Shown here: one piece after another, positions 18,024 through 26,828 of the stretch
Numbering within the stretch: the stretch's first letter is position 1
How the letters are laid out: each line of letters starts with the position of its first letter
NCBI RefSeq assembly: GCF_016617615.1
Contig: NZ_JAACYA010000001.1
Location: forward strand, 372,001 to 436,000
Direction: 5' to 3'
Origin: Persephonella atlantica
GTDB taxonomy: Bacteria > Aquificota > Aquificia > Aquificales > Hydrogenothermaceae
DNA: 64,000 nt
The notes under the pieces: model-generated
What the model saw: the letters and a program-made list of their open reading frames with translations, nothing else
What the model was told of the DNA's origin: nothing
The model's database searches: none
Position numbers and translations under genes: made by a program

Positions 18024-19229
18024 TTGATAGACAAAGACTTTTCTCTAGAAGAGAAAAAGGCAACCCTTGGTCTTGCTTCAATCTTTTCCCTCAGAATGCT
18101 GGGACTTTTCTTAGCTCTTCCAGTTCTCAGTATTTACGCTCACGAATTTCCCGGTGCTACCTCATTTTTAGTTGGTATTGCAATCGGTGCATACGGACTG
18201 ACACAGGCATTTTTCCAGATACCTTACGGACTGCTCAGCGACAAGATAGGCAGAATCCCCATACTGATATCCTCTACAATAATATTTATATTTGGTAGTC
18301 TTCTTGCTGCGTATGCATCACTTGAACAGAGCATATATCTCCTTATAGCAGGAAGACTTCTCCAGGGGATGGGTGCTGTCTCTTCTGTCGTTATTGCCCT
18401 GATTGCAGACCTCACGAGAGAAGAGATAAGAACAAGGGCAATGGCAACAATTGGAGCATCCATTGGAATGGCATTTGCCTTTGGAATGGTTCTGGGACCA
18501 TGGATAGCTTCCCACTTTGGACTTGCAGGGGTATTTGGATTTACTGCACTTCTTGCACTGTTCTCACTTCCTTACATCATATTTGGAATACCACGACCAA
18601 AAACAGTAACACACCACGAAGATGCAGAATTCACAGGCTCATATTTAGGAATTGTCTTGAGAGACAAAAATCTGCTGAAGATGGACTTTGGAATGTTCGT
18701 TCTACATATGGGTCTTACAGCTGTCTTCACATCTGCCCCCTTAATTTTGAAACAGTTTATGGATGTTCAGGATTTGTGGAAGGTTTATCTTGTTATGTTC
18801 TTAGTTGGACTGACATTTATGGTTCCTTCTACTATTATCGCAGAAAAGAAAGGGCTGATAAAAGAGATTAAGATACTGGGCATATTTATACTTATTCTGT
18901 CCTTTGGGCTGTTTATGAAATTTGAAAACCATTTTGTTCCTGCTGTGATAGCAATAATCGTTTATTTTACAGGATTTATGATGCTTGAGCCGATAATGCC
19001 TTCCCTGATGAGCAGATACGCAAAACCTCAGGTCAAGGGAACCGCTTCAGGAGTTTTCAACACATCACAGTTTTTGGGAGCATTTGTAGGAGGTGCAGTG
19101 GCAGGATACCTTCTGAAGTTTGGTCATGATTATGTGTTCATATTCTTAGGTATCATCACATTTGTATGGCTTCTTACTGTACTTACCCTCGAGATGCCCC
19201 AGTCTGTAAAGGAAAAGAGAAAAAAATAG
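18024..19229 (+). CDS. MFS transporter, YajR-like without YAM domain
   Basis: Twelve-helix major facilitator of 401 residues. The motif-A loop is GLLSDKIGRIP (between helices 2 and 3) and the N terminus (LGLASIFSLRMLGLFLALPVL) closely resembles E. coli YajR, as do later segments. The YajR C-terminal ferredoxin-like YAM domain is missing: the protein ends directly after helix 12 with a basic tail. Substrate unknown, probably a proton-coupled exporter. Start is TTG behind a perfect AGAGGAGGAG. A TATAAT at 17984-17989 may serve as -10, but the -35 region is poor. Confidence 0.85.
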   Translation: MIDKDFSLEEKKATLGLASIFSLRMLGLFLALPVLSIYAHEFPGATSFLVGIAIGAYGLTQAFFQIPYGLLSDKIGRIPILISSTIIFIFGSLLAAYASLEQSIYLLIAGRLLQGMGAVSSVVIALIADLTREEIRTRAMATIGASIGMAFAFGMVLGPWIASHFGLAGVFGFTALLALFSLPYIIFGIPRPKTVTHHEDAEFTGSYLGIVLRDKNLLKMDFGMFVLHMGLTAVFTSAPLILKQFMDVQDLWKVYLVMFLVGLTFMVPSTIIAEKKGLIKEIKILGIFILILSFGLFMKFENHFVPAVIAIIVYFTGFMMLEPIMPSLMSRYAKPQVKGTASGVFNTSQFLGAFVGGAVAGYLLKFGHDYVFIFLGIITFVWLLTVLTLEMPQSVKEKRKK

Positions 19230-19290
19230 AAATATATTAAATTGCCATTGTATAATTTTGGATATATATTTAGGGGTGGAGGTGTTTATT

Positions 19291-19449
19291 ATGGATTGGC
19301 CTCAGCTGGATTACGTCTTAAGAATAAAACCTGTATCAGATGAAAAATCACAGCGTAGGCTGTGGCACATATACAGAAAGAAAAAAGAGAAAAAGCAGGA
19401 GAAAAAAGGGAAAGGGATTAAAGGAAAAAAAGTTGATATATACATCTAA
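19291..19449 (+). CDS. Small basic protein, 52 residues, unknown
   Basis: Starts at the ATG at 19291, behind AGGGGTGGAGGTG (7-10 bases upstream); a longer form from TTG at 19258 would lack an SD. The protein begins MDWPQLDYVLRIKP, followed by a very lysine-rich tail ending in VDIYI. No family recognised, no signal or membrane segment. It has a TATAAT at 19251-19256. Its stop overlaps, tail to tail, the stop of the 46-residue gene on the other strand. A real gene is likely from the SD and codon pattern; function unknown. Confidence 0.55.
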   Translation: MDWPQLDYVLRIKPVSDEKSQRRLWHIYRKKKEKKQEKKGKGIKGKKVDIYI

Positions 19450-19586
19450 AAATTTATTTTTATGCTCACCTCAGGAGGGGGAACATCAGGGAGAAAAACT
19501 CTGTCAACGGTAAATATCAAAGCAAACAGCAGTAAAAAAAGCATCAGTATCAAAAGCTCTGTGTTAATCTGTTTATGGTAAAACAT
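19446..19586 (-). CDS. 46-residue single-helix membrane protein behind a FliA promoter
   Basis: ATG at 19586 is preceded by an excellent SD (AAGGTGA, five bases away). The product starts MFYHKQINTE, has one strongly hydrophobic helix (residues about 11-27) and a short tail with DVPPPEVSIKINF. No family recognised. The promoter 32 bases upstream is a perfect sigma-28 element, so expression should follow late flagellar genes, suggesting a role in motility or chemotaxis. The gene is shorter than most gene-finder cut-offs. Confidence 0.7.
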   Translation of the reverse strand: MFYHKQINTELLILMLFLLLFALIFTVDRVFLPDVPPPEVSIKINF

Positions 19587-19617
19587 TTTTTCACCTTCAG
19601 TTGTGATTTTGTTTACA

Positions 19618-19644
19618 TTATCGGCTTTAAAATTATTAACTTTA
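19618..19644 (-). promoter_or_regulatory. Sigma-28 (FliA) promoter of the 46-residue ORF
   Basis: Reading on the minus strand: TAAAGTTA, 11 bases, GCCGATAA. The classical consensus is TAAAGTTT-N11-GCCGATAA, so 15 of 16 positions match and the spacing is exact. The best FliA promoter in the window, better than those of fliC or flgK. Confidence 0.88.
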
Positions 19645-19654
19645 GGGAAAATTA

Positions 19655-21643
19655 TTAAAATACGCCTACTAACTTTCTCAGCTTCTCTATCTGGTCTCTA
19701 ATCTCTGCTGCCCTTTCAAACTCCCAGTTTTCAGCCGCATGCCACATCTCTTTCTCAAGATTCTCTATCTTCTTCAGCAGGTCTTCTTCTGTTTCCACAT
19801 CTTCCGGCAGGTATTCCTGCATCTCGTAAATACCAATCTCCTCAAGGGATATAAGCTCTTTTACCTCTTTTGATACAGTTTGGGGCGTGACGTTGTGTTT
19901 TCTGTTGTATTCCATCTGCACTTTTCTTCTTCTCTCTGTCTCCTCAATAGCTTTTTCCATTGCAGGTGTTATCCTGTCTGCATACAGTATGGCTTTACCA
20001 TTAACATTTCTTGCTGCTCTACCTATAATCTGTATCAATGCTGTCGTTGACCTTAAAAATCCTTCCTTATCAGCATCTAAAACAGCAACAAGAGAAACCT
20101 CTGGCATATCAATTCCTTCCCTCAGCAGATTAACTCCCACAATCACATCATACTTTCCTTCTCTAAGCTCTTTTATAATCTTTGCCCTTTCTATCGTATC
20201 TATCTCAGAGTGAAGATAAACAGCCTTTATATCCCTGTCTATCAGATAGTCTGCTAAGTTTTCAGCCATTTTTTTCGTCAGGGTTATAACGATAGCCCTT
20301 TCTCCCCTTTCTTTTACGTTCCATATCTCATTTATCAGGTCATCAATCTGTCCTTCTGTTGGTTTTACAATAACTTCAGGGTCTAACAGGCCTGTAGGCC
20401 TGATAATCTGCTCCACAATAACACCTTTAGACCTTTCTATCTCCCACGGAGCAGGTGTTGCCGAAACATAAATAGCTTTCTGTATTTTCTCTACAAACTC
20501 TTCAAACTTAAGAGGTCTGTTGTCATATGCAGACTTCATACGCCAGCCGTATTTAACTAAATTCTCTTTCCTTCTCCTATCTCCGTTATACATTGCCCTT
20601 ATCTGTGGAATAGTCACATGTGATTCATCTATTATCAGCAAAAAATCTTCTGGAAAATAATCAATAAGTGTGTAGGGAGGTTCTCCCGGTTTTCTCCCAT
20701 CAAAATATCTTGAGTAGTTTTCTATACCTTTACATGTTCCCAGCTCAAGCATCATCTCAATGTCATAATTTGTCCTCTGCCACAGTCTGTTTGCCTCTAT
20801 CTCTTTTCCTGCTTTCCTGAACTCTTCCACTTCCTTTTCTAAATCTATCTGTATCTGCTTTACCGCGTCTACCATGTCAGGACGGGGAATAACATAATGA
20901 CTGGCAGGAAATATCACTGTTGTGTTTAGTTTTCTTTTTATGTCTCTGTTAAACAGGTCAAGCTCTGTGATGCTTTCTATCTCATCACCAAAAAACTCAA
21001 CTCTCAAAATAATATCTTCTGTGTGGGAGGGAAGTATCTCAACTGTATCCCCTTTTACTCTGAATGTTCCCCTTTTAAAAGAAAAGTCGTCTCTCACATA
21101 CTGGAGCTCCACTAATCTTCTCAGCAGTTCCTGTCTGTCCATAGACTGACCAACAAACAGGTGAAGTCTCAATTTTTCGTAAAACTCAGGGGTTCCAAGA
21201 CCATAAATACAGGAAACAGAAGCAACAACTATCGTATCTGGTCTTTCTATCAGACTTCTTGTTGCTGAGTGCCTCAGTCTGTCTATCGCATCGTTTATAG
21301 AGCTGTCTTTTTCTATATAAAGGTCTTTTTCCGGCACATAAGCTTCCGGCTGGTAGTAATCATAGTAAGAGACAAAGTATTCAACAGCATTATCTGGGAA
21401 CAGCTCTTTCAGTTCCCTGTAAATCTGGGCTGCAAGGGTTTTGTTATGGGTTAAAATCAAAGCAGGCTTACCGTATTTCTCTATAACGTTAGCAAATGTG
21501 ATTGTTTTTCCTGTTCCTGTTGCCCCAAGTAAAACCTGCTCATTAATACCGCTTTTTAGATTTTCATAAAGCTGCTGTATAGCCTTCGGCTGGTCTCCTG
21601 CAGGAGGAAAAGGCATATTTATCCTAAAAGGTGTTTTACCCAT
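19655..21643 (-). CDS. uvrB: UvrABC excinuclease subunit B
   Basis: Damage-verification helicase-like subunit of nucleotide excision repair. Complete at 662 residues: Walker A GATGTGKT at 40-47, the damage-probing beta hairpin [10 protein letters not shown] near 93-102, helicase motifs ([28 protein letters not shown]) and a C-terminal UVR coiled-coil domain (about 620-655) that recruits UvrC. SD GGAGGACTG precedes the ATG. Uvr partners are elsewhere. The upstream gap to the methyltransferase gene is divergent. Confidence 0.97.
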   Translation of the reverse strand: MGKTPFRINMPFPPAGDQPKAIQQLYENLKSGINEQVLLGATGTGKTITFANVIEKYGKPALILTHNKTLAAQIYRELKELFPDNAVEYFVSYYDYYQPEAYVPEKDLYIEKDSSINDAIDRLRHSATRSLIERPDTIVVASVSCIYGLGTPEFYEKLRLHLFVGQSMDRQELLRRLVELQYVRDDFSFKRGTFRVKGDTVEILPSHTEDIILRVEFFGDEIESITELDLFNRDIKRKLNTTVIFPASHYVIPRPDMVDAVKQIQIDLEKEVEEFRKAGKEIEANRLWQRTNYDIEMMLELGTCKGIENYSRYFDGRKPGEPPYTLIDYFPEDFLLIIDESHVTIPQIRAMYNGDRRRKENLVKYGWRMKSAYDNRPLKFEEFVEKIQKAIYVSATPAPWEIERSKGVIVEQIIRPTGLLDPEVIVKPTEGQIDDLINEIWNVKERGERAIVITLTKKMAENLADYLIDRDIKAVYLHSEIDTIERAKIIKELREGKYDVIVGVNLLREGIDMPEVSLVAVLDADKEGFLRSTTALIQIIGRAARNVNGKAILYADRITPAMEKAIEETERRRKVQMEYNRKHNVTPQTVSKEVKELISLEEIGIYEMQEYLPEDVETEEDLLKKIENLEKEMWHAAENWEFERAAEIRDQIEKLRKLVGVF

Positions 21644-21738
21644 CAGTCCTCCTTTTTTTCTACAATTTATTCCTGTTTGAAATATATCAAATCTCTAAAT
21701 ATAATATCCTTCTGACATTTTTATTTAAAGGCATAACT

Positions 21739-22356
21739 ATGTATCAGATAATAAACACAGAAGTTGAAAAATATCTGAAAAGTTTACCGGACATAGAAGA
21801 CCCTGTTATGAGAAAGATGGAGGAATATGCTGCGAAAAATGATTTTCCCATAATAGGCAGGGAAGGGGGGAAACTGCTATATCTGATAACAAAAATAAAA
21901 AATCCTTCCCTCGTTGTAGAGATGGGCTCTGGTTTTGGATACTCCGGTTATTTCTTTGCAAAGGCTCTAAAAAAGGGGAAAGTCGTTCTGATAGATTATT
22001 TAGACAGAAATATAAATCTGGCAAAGGATTTCTTTAAAGAGGGAAACCTGTTAGATAAAGCCCAGTTTAGAGTCGGTGATGCTGTCCAGATAGGACAGGA
22101 GTATAAAAATATTGACATCCTTTTTTTAGATTTAGAGAAGGTCAGATATTTAGAAGCTATTCAGATACTGGAGAAAAATCTCTCTGAAGATGGCATCATA
22201 ATTGCTGACAATGTTCTGTATCAGGGAAAGGTTGTGTTTGAAAAGGAAGACAGAAAAGCAAAAGTTTTAGACAGCTTCAACAGATATATGTTTGAAAATT
22301 ACTTTTCTGTTATACTGCCTATCAGAGATGGGATATTATTAGGGGTTAAGAAGTAG
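21739..22356 (+). CDS. SAM-dependent O-methyltransferase (class I)
   Basis: Caffeoyl-CoA O-methyltransferase-like family. With the start at ATG 21739 (AAAGG upstream) the protein has 205 residues, normal for the family; an in-frame extension to 21631 would add an unrelated hydrophobic stretch and overlap uvrB. Motif I VVEMGSGFGYSGYF binds SAM; acidic DYLDRNI and FLDLEKVRY follow the usual order, as does the IIADNVLYQG segment with metal-binding Asp-Asn. Substrate unknown. Its 3' end overlaps the convergent glycosyltransferase by 18 bases. Confidence 0.85.
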   Translation: MYQIINTEVEKYLKSLPDIEDPVMRKMEEYAAKNDFPIIGREGGKLLYLITKIKNPSLVVEMGSGFGYSGYFFAKALKKGKVVLIDYLDRNINLAKDFFKEGNLLDKAQFRVGDAVQIGQEYKNIDILFLDLEKVRYLEAIQILEKNLSEDGIIIADNVLYQGKVVFEKEDRKAKVLDSFNRYMFENYFSVILPIRDGILLGVKK

Positions 22357-23217
22357 TTTTACAGCCCTGTCTATTCTAATTCCTCTTTTTAAAACAGAAA
22401 GAGCCTTTCTTTTATCCTTTATTAAAGCAGGTTTTTCTTTCAAACTCTTCAAAATTAGCTTCCATCCTAAAGCCAAATCTCCAAATCTCAAACATACTTC
22501 CCCTACATGAAACATAAAATCCGCCTTAACCTTTGCTGGAACTTTGTCATAGTAATCTCTGAAAACTGTCAGGGTTGCCTTATAAAACTGTAAATTTCTG
22601 CTTGTTCTGTTTGAATGCTCTCTCATCAAAACCATATCGTTATCTAAAATTTTTATTTTTAAATCCTGAATGTAAGCCCTTATGAAAAATTCCCAGTCCT
22701 CTCTTATCAGATATCTGTCTAAATAATTTATGTAGCTATCTTTTCTAACCCCTGTAGCTGATGGATATCCAATCTGTCCAGAAAAAATAATCTCCTTTTC
22801 AGAGGTTAAACTTTTTTTTGATTTTCTTAAAATTTTTCCCTCACTGTCTATAAATGTTTTAGGAAAGGAGTAAACAATGTGGTAATCCCTGAGATACTCA
22901 ACACTTTTCTTTAGATAATCAGTTTTCCATTTGTCGTCATAGTCAAGGAAAAATATGTATTCTCCTGAGGAAAGCTCAACACCTTTATTTCTGCTGTAAG
23001 CTCTTTCTCTATTAACAGGATTTTTATGATAAATTACCTTACTACCTAAAAGCTCACCAAAGTTCTGAAATATAACCTCCTCTGTTCTGTCTGTAGATGC
23101 ATCGTTTATGATTATCACTTCAACATTTTCATAACTCTGGCTTAAAGCAGAATCAACAGCATCTTTTATATACTTCTCACCGTTATAAACAGGGATAACA
23201 ACGCTAATCTTTTCCAT
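22339..23217 (-). CDS. GT2 family glycosyltransferase
   Basis: Inverting family 2 transferase, 292 residues. The N-terminal half has the SpsA-like GT-A fold: SVVIPVYNGEKYI, NDASTDRT, and metal-binding DYDDKW (about 92-97). The C-terminal third is helical and probably membrane-associated. Its start overlaps the next upstream transferase by 14 bases, so the pair forms an operon likely for LPS or capsule sugar addition. Acceptor cannot be deduced. Confidence 0.88.
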   Translation of the reverse strand: MEKISVVIPVYNGEKYIKDAVDSALSQSYENVEVIIINDASTDRTEEVIFQNFGELLGSKVIYHKNPVNRERAYSRNKGVELSSGEYIFFLDYDDKWKTDYLKKSVEYLRDYHIVYSFPKTFIDSEGKILRKSKKSLTSEKEIIFSGQIGYPSATGVRKDSYINYLDRYLIREDWEFFIRAYIQDLKIKILDNDMVLMREHSNRTSRNLQFYKATLTVFRDYYDKVPAKVKADFMFHVGEVCLRFGDLALGWKLILKSLKEKPALIKDKRKALSVLKRGIRIDRAVKLLLNP

Positions 23218-23968
23218 CTCTTTTTTCCATTTCCCACAGATATATATATTTCAAAAAACTGTAATATGTGGCACTTACAGCAACAATCAATCCTCTTGTG
23301 CCGTCTAAAAAACCTTTTTTGAGTATATATTCTCTAATAAACGATGCCAGTGGATTGAGAAATATCTTTCTCATCTTAAATTTTTTTCCTTTTCTATACA
23401 TTTCTCTGGCAGCGATGTAAGAGTAGTTAACCACCTTTGTAAAGTGGTCTTTTATATCCCTGTAAGAATAATGATAAAGAAAACCATTAATTTTTGATAC
23501 TTTCCCATCTATAACCAGATATTCATGGATATCTCCACCTTCCCAGCGGGGATTGGCGTTTTTTTTAACCAGTCTGAGATTCCAGTCTGGTTGCCATGCA
23601 TGATTAAGGGGCTTGCCGAGATAGACAGTTTTCCTGTTAATCATGTATCCATCAGCAAAAGGCTGTTTCACTGCATCTATAATGGACTTTTTCAGCTCCT
23701 CTGACACAACCTCATCACAGTCTAAAAACAGAATCCATTCCTGAGAACATTTCTTCAGGGCGGAATTTTTTTGCTCTCTGAAACCTTTCCATTCTTTAAC
23801 AAAAACTTTAGCTCCTAAATTTTTTGCTATTTCAACAGTTCTATCTGTTGAACCACTGTCAACAACAATAATCTCAGATGCTATATCACTGACTGCAGAC
23901 AGGGTTTTCCCTATATTATCCTCTTCGTTATAGGATATGATAGCAACAGAGAGGGGTAGTTTATGCAT
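23204..23968 (-). CDS. GT2 glycosyltransferase, WaaE/KdtX-like LPS core enzyme
   Basis: Resembles the LPS-core beta-1,4-glucosyltransferase family: LSVAIISYNEEDNI, VDSGSTDRT, FLDCDEVVS and the distinctive WEGGDIHEYL and HYSYRDIKDH segments. I choose ATG 23968 because AGGAGTGCT precedes it directly; the ORF can extend 8 codons to 23992 but would then contain that SD. About 254 residues. Operonic with the downstream GT2 gene. Acts on the cytoplasmic face of the inner membrane. Confidence 0.85.
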   Translation of the reverse strand: MHKLPLSVAIISYNEEDNIGKTLSAVSDIASEIIVVDSGSTDRTVEIAKNLGAKVFVKEWKGFREQKNSALKKCSQEWILFLDCDEVVSEELKKSIIDAVKQPFADGYMINRKTVYLGKPLNHAWQPDWNLRLVKKNANPRWEGGDIHEYLVIDGKVSKINGFLYHYSYRDIKDHFTKVVNYSYIAAREMYRKGKKFKMRKIFLNPLASFIREYILKKGFLDGTRGLIVAVSATYYSFLKYIYLWEMEKRDGKD

Positions 23969-24028
23969 AGCACTCCTATATGTTATAATCATGCAATCTA
24001 AATTGGGAAATATTATACCGGTAAAACT

Positions 24029-25135
24029 ATGAGAAAAAAAATAATATTATATTTACCTTCAATACAAAAAGGCGGAGTTTTAGAATCAAATAGACTATTA
24101 GCTAAAGGGTTTCACGAAAAAGGTTACGAAGTTACCATTGTCTCTAATAGAAAAACAGATATAACCATAGAAAGTTTCAATCACATCTATTTGCATGCAG
24201 GGGATTTAACAAAGCCTTTTAAATTAAAAAAGGTAATCTTAGAGGAAAAACCTATTGCAATATTTTCCAACATGCTTCCTCAGAATATATCTCTATCTTT
24301 AGCTAAATATCTACTGTCTTATTACAAATATGACATTGAGACTAAATTTTTTGGTTTTGTAAGAACTTCTACTTCTTCCATAGTTCACAGTAAGTTTTAT
24401 CACAAACCTTACAAAAAGTTTGTAAATAAGCTTTATACAAACTTTGATAAAATAATCGCTGTATCATCCATAGCAAAGCAAGATCTAGTAAATGCTTTTT
24501 CTTTGCCTGAGAATAAAATAGAAATTATTCATAATCCAATAGATGTAAGAAATATAGAAAAATCTAAAAAGGAAGAACTTTCTGAAGAAGAAAAAATAAT
24601 TTTTAGAAAAAAAGTTTTGATGTTTGCTGGAAGATTTTCAAAAGAAAAAAGAATTGACTTAATTTTGAAGATTTTTCATAAACTCCAAAAAATGAGAGAT
24701 GATGTCAACTTATTACTTATTGGAGAAGGTGAAGAAGAAGAAAATATTAAAAAAATTTTAAAAGAGTTAACTATTAAAAATGTGTATATGTTACCTTTCA
24801 CAAAAAATCCATTCAAATATATGAAACATGCAACACTGTTTATTTTAACTTCTGAAAACGAAGGTTTTTCCAGAGTTGTTTTGGAATCTTTTTCATGTGG
24901 AACTCCTGTTATTGCCTATGAAAATAATATGTCAGGACATAAAGATATTATAAAAAGTGGATATAATGGGTACTTAGTTAAGTTTAATGCCGAAGATACA
25001 TTTATAAGAAAAATAAATACTTTATTAGACAATAGGGACCTACTAAAAACATTAGAAAATAATGCTTATAAAACTGCACTAAATTTTTCGCTGGATAATA
25101 TTATTAACAAGTTAGAGCTACTGATAAATAGTTAA
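24029..25135 (+). CDS. GT4 family glycosyltransferase, AT-rich
   Basis: GT-B retaining transferase of 368 residues. C-terminal nucleotide-sugar half has MFAGRFSKEKRIDLI and the EX7E motif in ENEGFSRVVLESF. Base composition is clearly lower in GC than the flanking genes (TTA leucine, AAA/AAT-rich runs), and no good SD precedes the ATG, suggesting recent acquisition. It is divergent from the two GT2 genes, with a TATTAT at 24011-24016 as a possible -10. Probably adds a sugar to surface polysaccharide. It abuts the convergent moaA stop with no terminator. Confidence 0.85.
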   Translation: MRKKIILYLPSIQKGGVLESNRLLAKGFHEKGYEVTIVSNRKTDITIESFNHIYLHAGDLTKPFKLKKVILEEKPIAIFSNMLPQNISLSLAKYLLSYYKYDIETKFFGFVRTSTSSIVHSKFYHKPYKKFVNKLYTNFDKIIAVSSIAKQDLVNAFSLPENKIEIIHNPIDVRNIEKSKKEELSEEEKIIFRKKVLMFAGRFSKEKRIDLILKIFHKLQKMRDDVNLLLIGEGEEEENIKKILKELTIKNVYMLPFTKNPFKYMKHATLFILTSENEGFSRVVLESFSCGTPVIAYENNMSGHKDIIKSGYNGYLVKFNAEDTFIRKINTLLDNRDLLKTLENNAYKTALNFSLDNIINKLELLINS

Positions 25136-26104
25136 TCACCCTCCTATGCTTGTCATTATTCTTCTACAGTCTGAAAATGCGTATCCTGAGCTTACTATTT
25201 TCTGGTTTGAAATTTCTTTTTCTAACAGAACCTTTTGGATAAACCTGTCCAAATCCTCATCTGTCCCGTTCCTTATCACCGGTTTTGCGTCTATCTCTTC
25301 GTCTGTTCTAAGGCACAGTTTTATATGTCCTTCTGCTGTAAGACGCAGTTTTGAACAGCCATCACAGAAAGGATTAGAAATAGGCGTTATAAAACCAACC
25401 TTTGTTCCTAATTTTGGGACTTTGTAAACTCTTGCTGCTCCACTTCCTATTGATATTGCCGGCAGCAGTTTTCCGTATTTTTGCTCTATTTTAGTTTTTA
25501 TCTGTTCAAGGGGCTGAACCTTATCCTCTGACCAGTTTATCAGCTCACCACCTACGGGCATCATCTCAATAAATCTGACTTCCACTCCATATTCAGCTCC
25601 AAACTCTACAAAATCCAGTGCTTCCTCTTCATTAAGCCCCCTTACTATTACAGCATTTACCTTTATAGGATCGTATCCCAGCTCTTTTGAAATCCTTATA
25701 CCTTCCAATACATCTTCTAATCTGCCCTTTGTTATCTGGTAAAACAGCTCAGGTTTAAGGCTGTCTATTGATATGTTGAGTCTGTCCAGTCCTGCTTTTC
25801 TTAATTTTTCTGCATGTTTTGATAGGGTTATTCCATTTGTTGTGAGAGAAATATCTGTTATCTGGGGTATCTCCTTTAGCATTTTTACAAGCTCTTCTAA
25901 CTGGGGACGAACAAGGGGCTCTCCTCCTGTTATCCTTACCTTTTTCAGTCCATACTTTGTCATAGCCCTGACAAGCCTTGCTATCTCCTCATATCTGAGT
26001 ATCTCTTCGTGGGGAACAAATTCTGAGTTATCTGGACGGCAGTAGAAACATTTTAGATTGCATTTGTCAGTTACAGAGACTCTGAGGTAGCTTATCTCAT
26101 TCAT
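25136..26104 (-). CDS. moaA: GTP 3',8-cyclase MoaA
   Basis: Radical SAM enzyme of molybdenum cofactor synthesis, converting GTP to the 3',8-cyclised intermediate. The SAM cluster ligands are Cys15, Cys19, Cys22 (CNLKCFYC); the second 4Fe-4S cluster ligands are in CDGCSKLRL and the later Cys of KLCLR. The chain ends in the conserved Gly-Gly tail needed for activity. 322 residues is standard. No other moa gene is nearby except a ModE-type HTH gene far away (52034). Confidence 0.96.
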   Translation of the reverse strand: MNEISYLRVSVTDKCNLKCFYCRPDNSEFVPHEEILRYEEIARLVRAMTKYGLKKVRITGGEPLVRPQLEELVKMLKEIPQITDISLTTNGITLSKHAEKLRKAGLDRLNISIDSLKPELFYQITKGRLEDVLEGIRISKELGYDPIKVNAVIVRGLNEEEALDFVEFGAEYGVEVRFIEMMPVGGELINWSEDKVQPLEQIKTKIEQKYGKLLPAISIGSGAARVYKVPKLGTKVGFITPISNPFCDGCSKLRLTAEGHIKLCLRTDEEIDAKPVIRNGTDEDLDRFIQKVLLEKEISNQKIVSSGYAFSDCRRIMTSIGG

Positions 26105-26222
26105 CTTCAGCTCCTTTACCGTTATTACTTTTAAGATATAACAAAAATTTCATTATTACAAGCAGGAAATAACGGTTTATAATTTAGAAAAGTTAAAGAG
26201 AATAAGCATTGATAAAGGTCAA

Positions 26223-26828
26223 TCAGCTTTTCTGGATTAGGATAAACTTTCTTTCAGGAAGTCCGTACATCTTTAAAGATACTGTGAAAGGTCTTAGCTC
26301 CTCTTCTACCTGTTTACCTTTCATTATTATGATGTATCCGCCTTTTTTCAGAATATCTTTTGCCCATTTCAAAACGGTAAATGTCTCTCCCGCTGCCCTG
26401 CTCACAACAATATCAAACTGAAAATTTACATCTTCAGCCCTCCTGCATAAAACAGTGTAATCTATTTTCAGCTCTTTTTTCAGCATCTCCAAAAATATAC
26501 ATTTTTTCTGAACTGCTTCTATCAGATAGAGGTTTATTCTGTCTGCGTAATATATTTTGAGGGGAACTCCGGGAAATCCAGCTCCAGAGCCTAAGTCTGC
26601 TATATTTTTTCCCTCCACTGATATATTTTTCTCTTCAAACAGCTTTACAAGGGAAAGACTGTCTAAAAAATGTTTTGTTATTATCTCTTCTTTTTTCCTT
26701 ATAGATGTGAGGTTGTAAACCCTGTTCCACTTTGAGAGCATATCAAGGTAAGTCTGGAATTTCTCAAGCTGGTCTTCTGACAGTGTTATTCCGTTTTTCT
26801 GGGCAAGCTCTTTTAGTCTGTGTATCAT
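26223..26828 (-). CDS. rsmG: 16S rRNA (guanine527-N7)-methyltransferase RsmG
   Basis: SAM-dependent methyltransferase modifying G527 of 16S rRNA. SAM motif DLGSGAGFPG spans about 78-87; SRAAGE and the family N terminus (WNRVYNLTSIR) are present. 201 residues. Its start overlaps the ogg stop by 4 bases, and ogg overlaps rodZ likewise, so rodZ-ogg-rsmG form one operon. The 118-base gap before moaA shows no clear hairpin. Confidence 0.95.
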   Translation of the reverse strand: MIHRLKELAQKNGITLSEDQLEKFQTYLDMLSKWNRVYNLTSIRKKEEIITKHFLDSLSLVKLFEEKNISVEGKNIADLGSGAGFPGVPLKIYYADRINLYLIEAVQKKCIFLEMLKKELKIDYTVLCRRAEDVNFQFDIVVSRAAGETFTVLKWAKDILKKGGYIIIMKGKQVEEELRPFTVSLKMYGLPERKFILIQKS

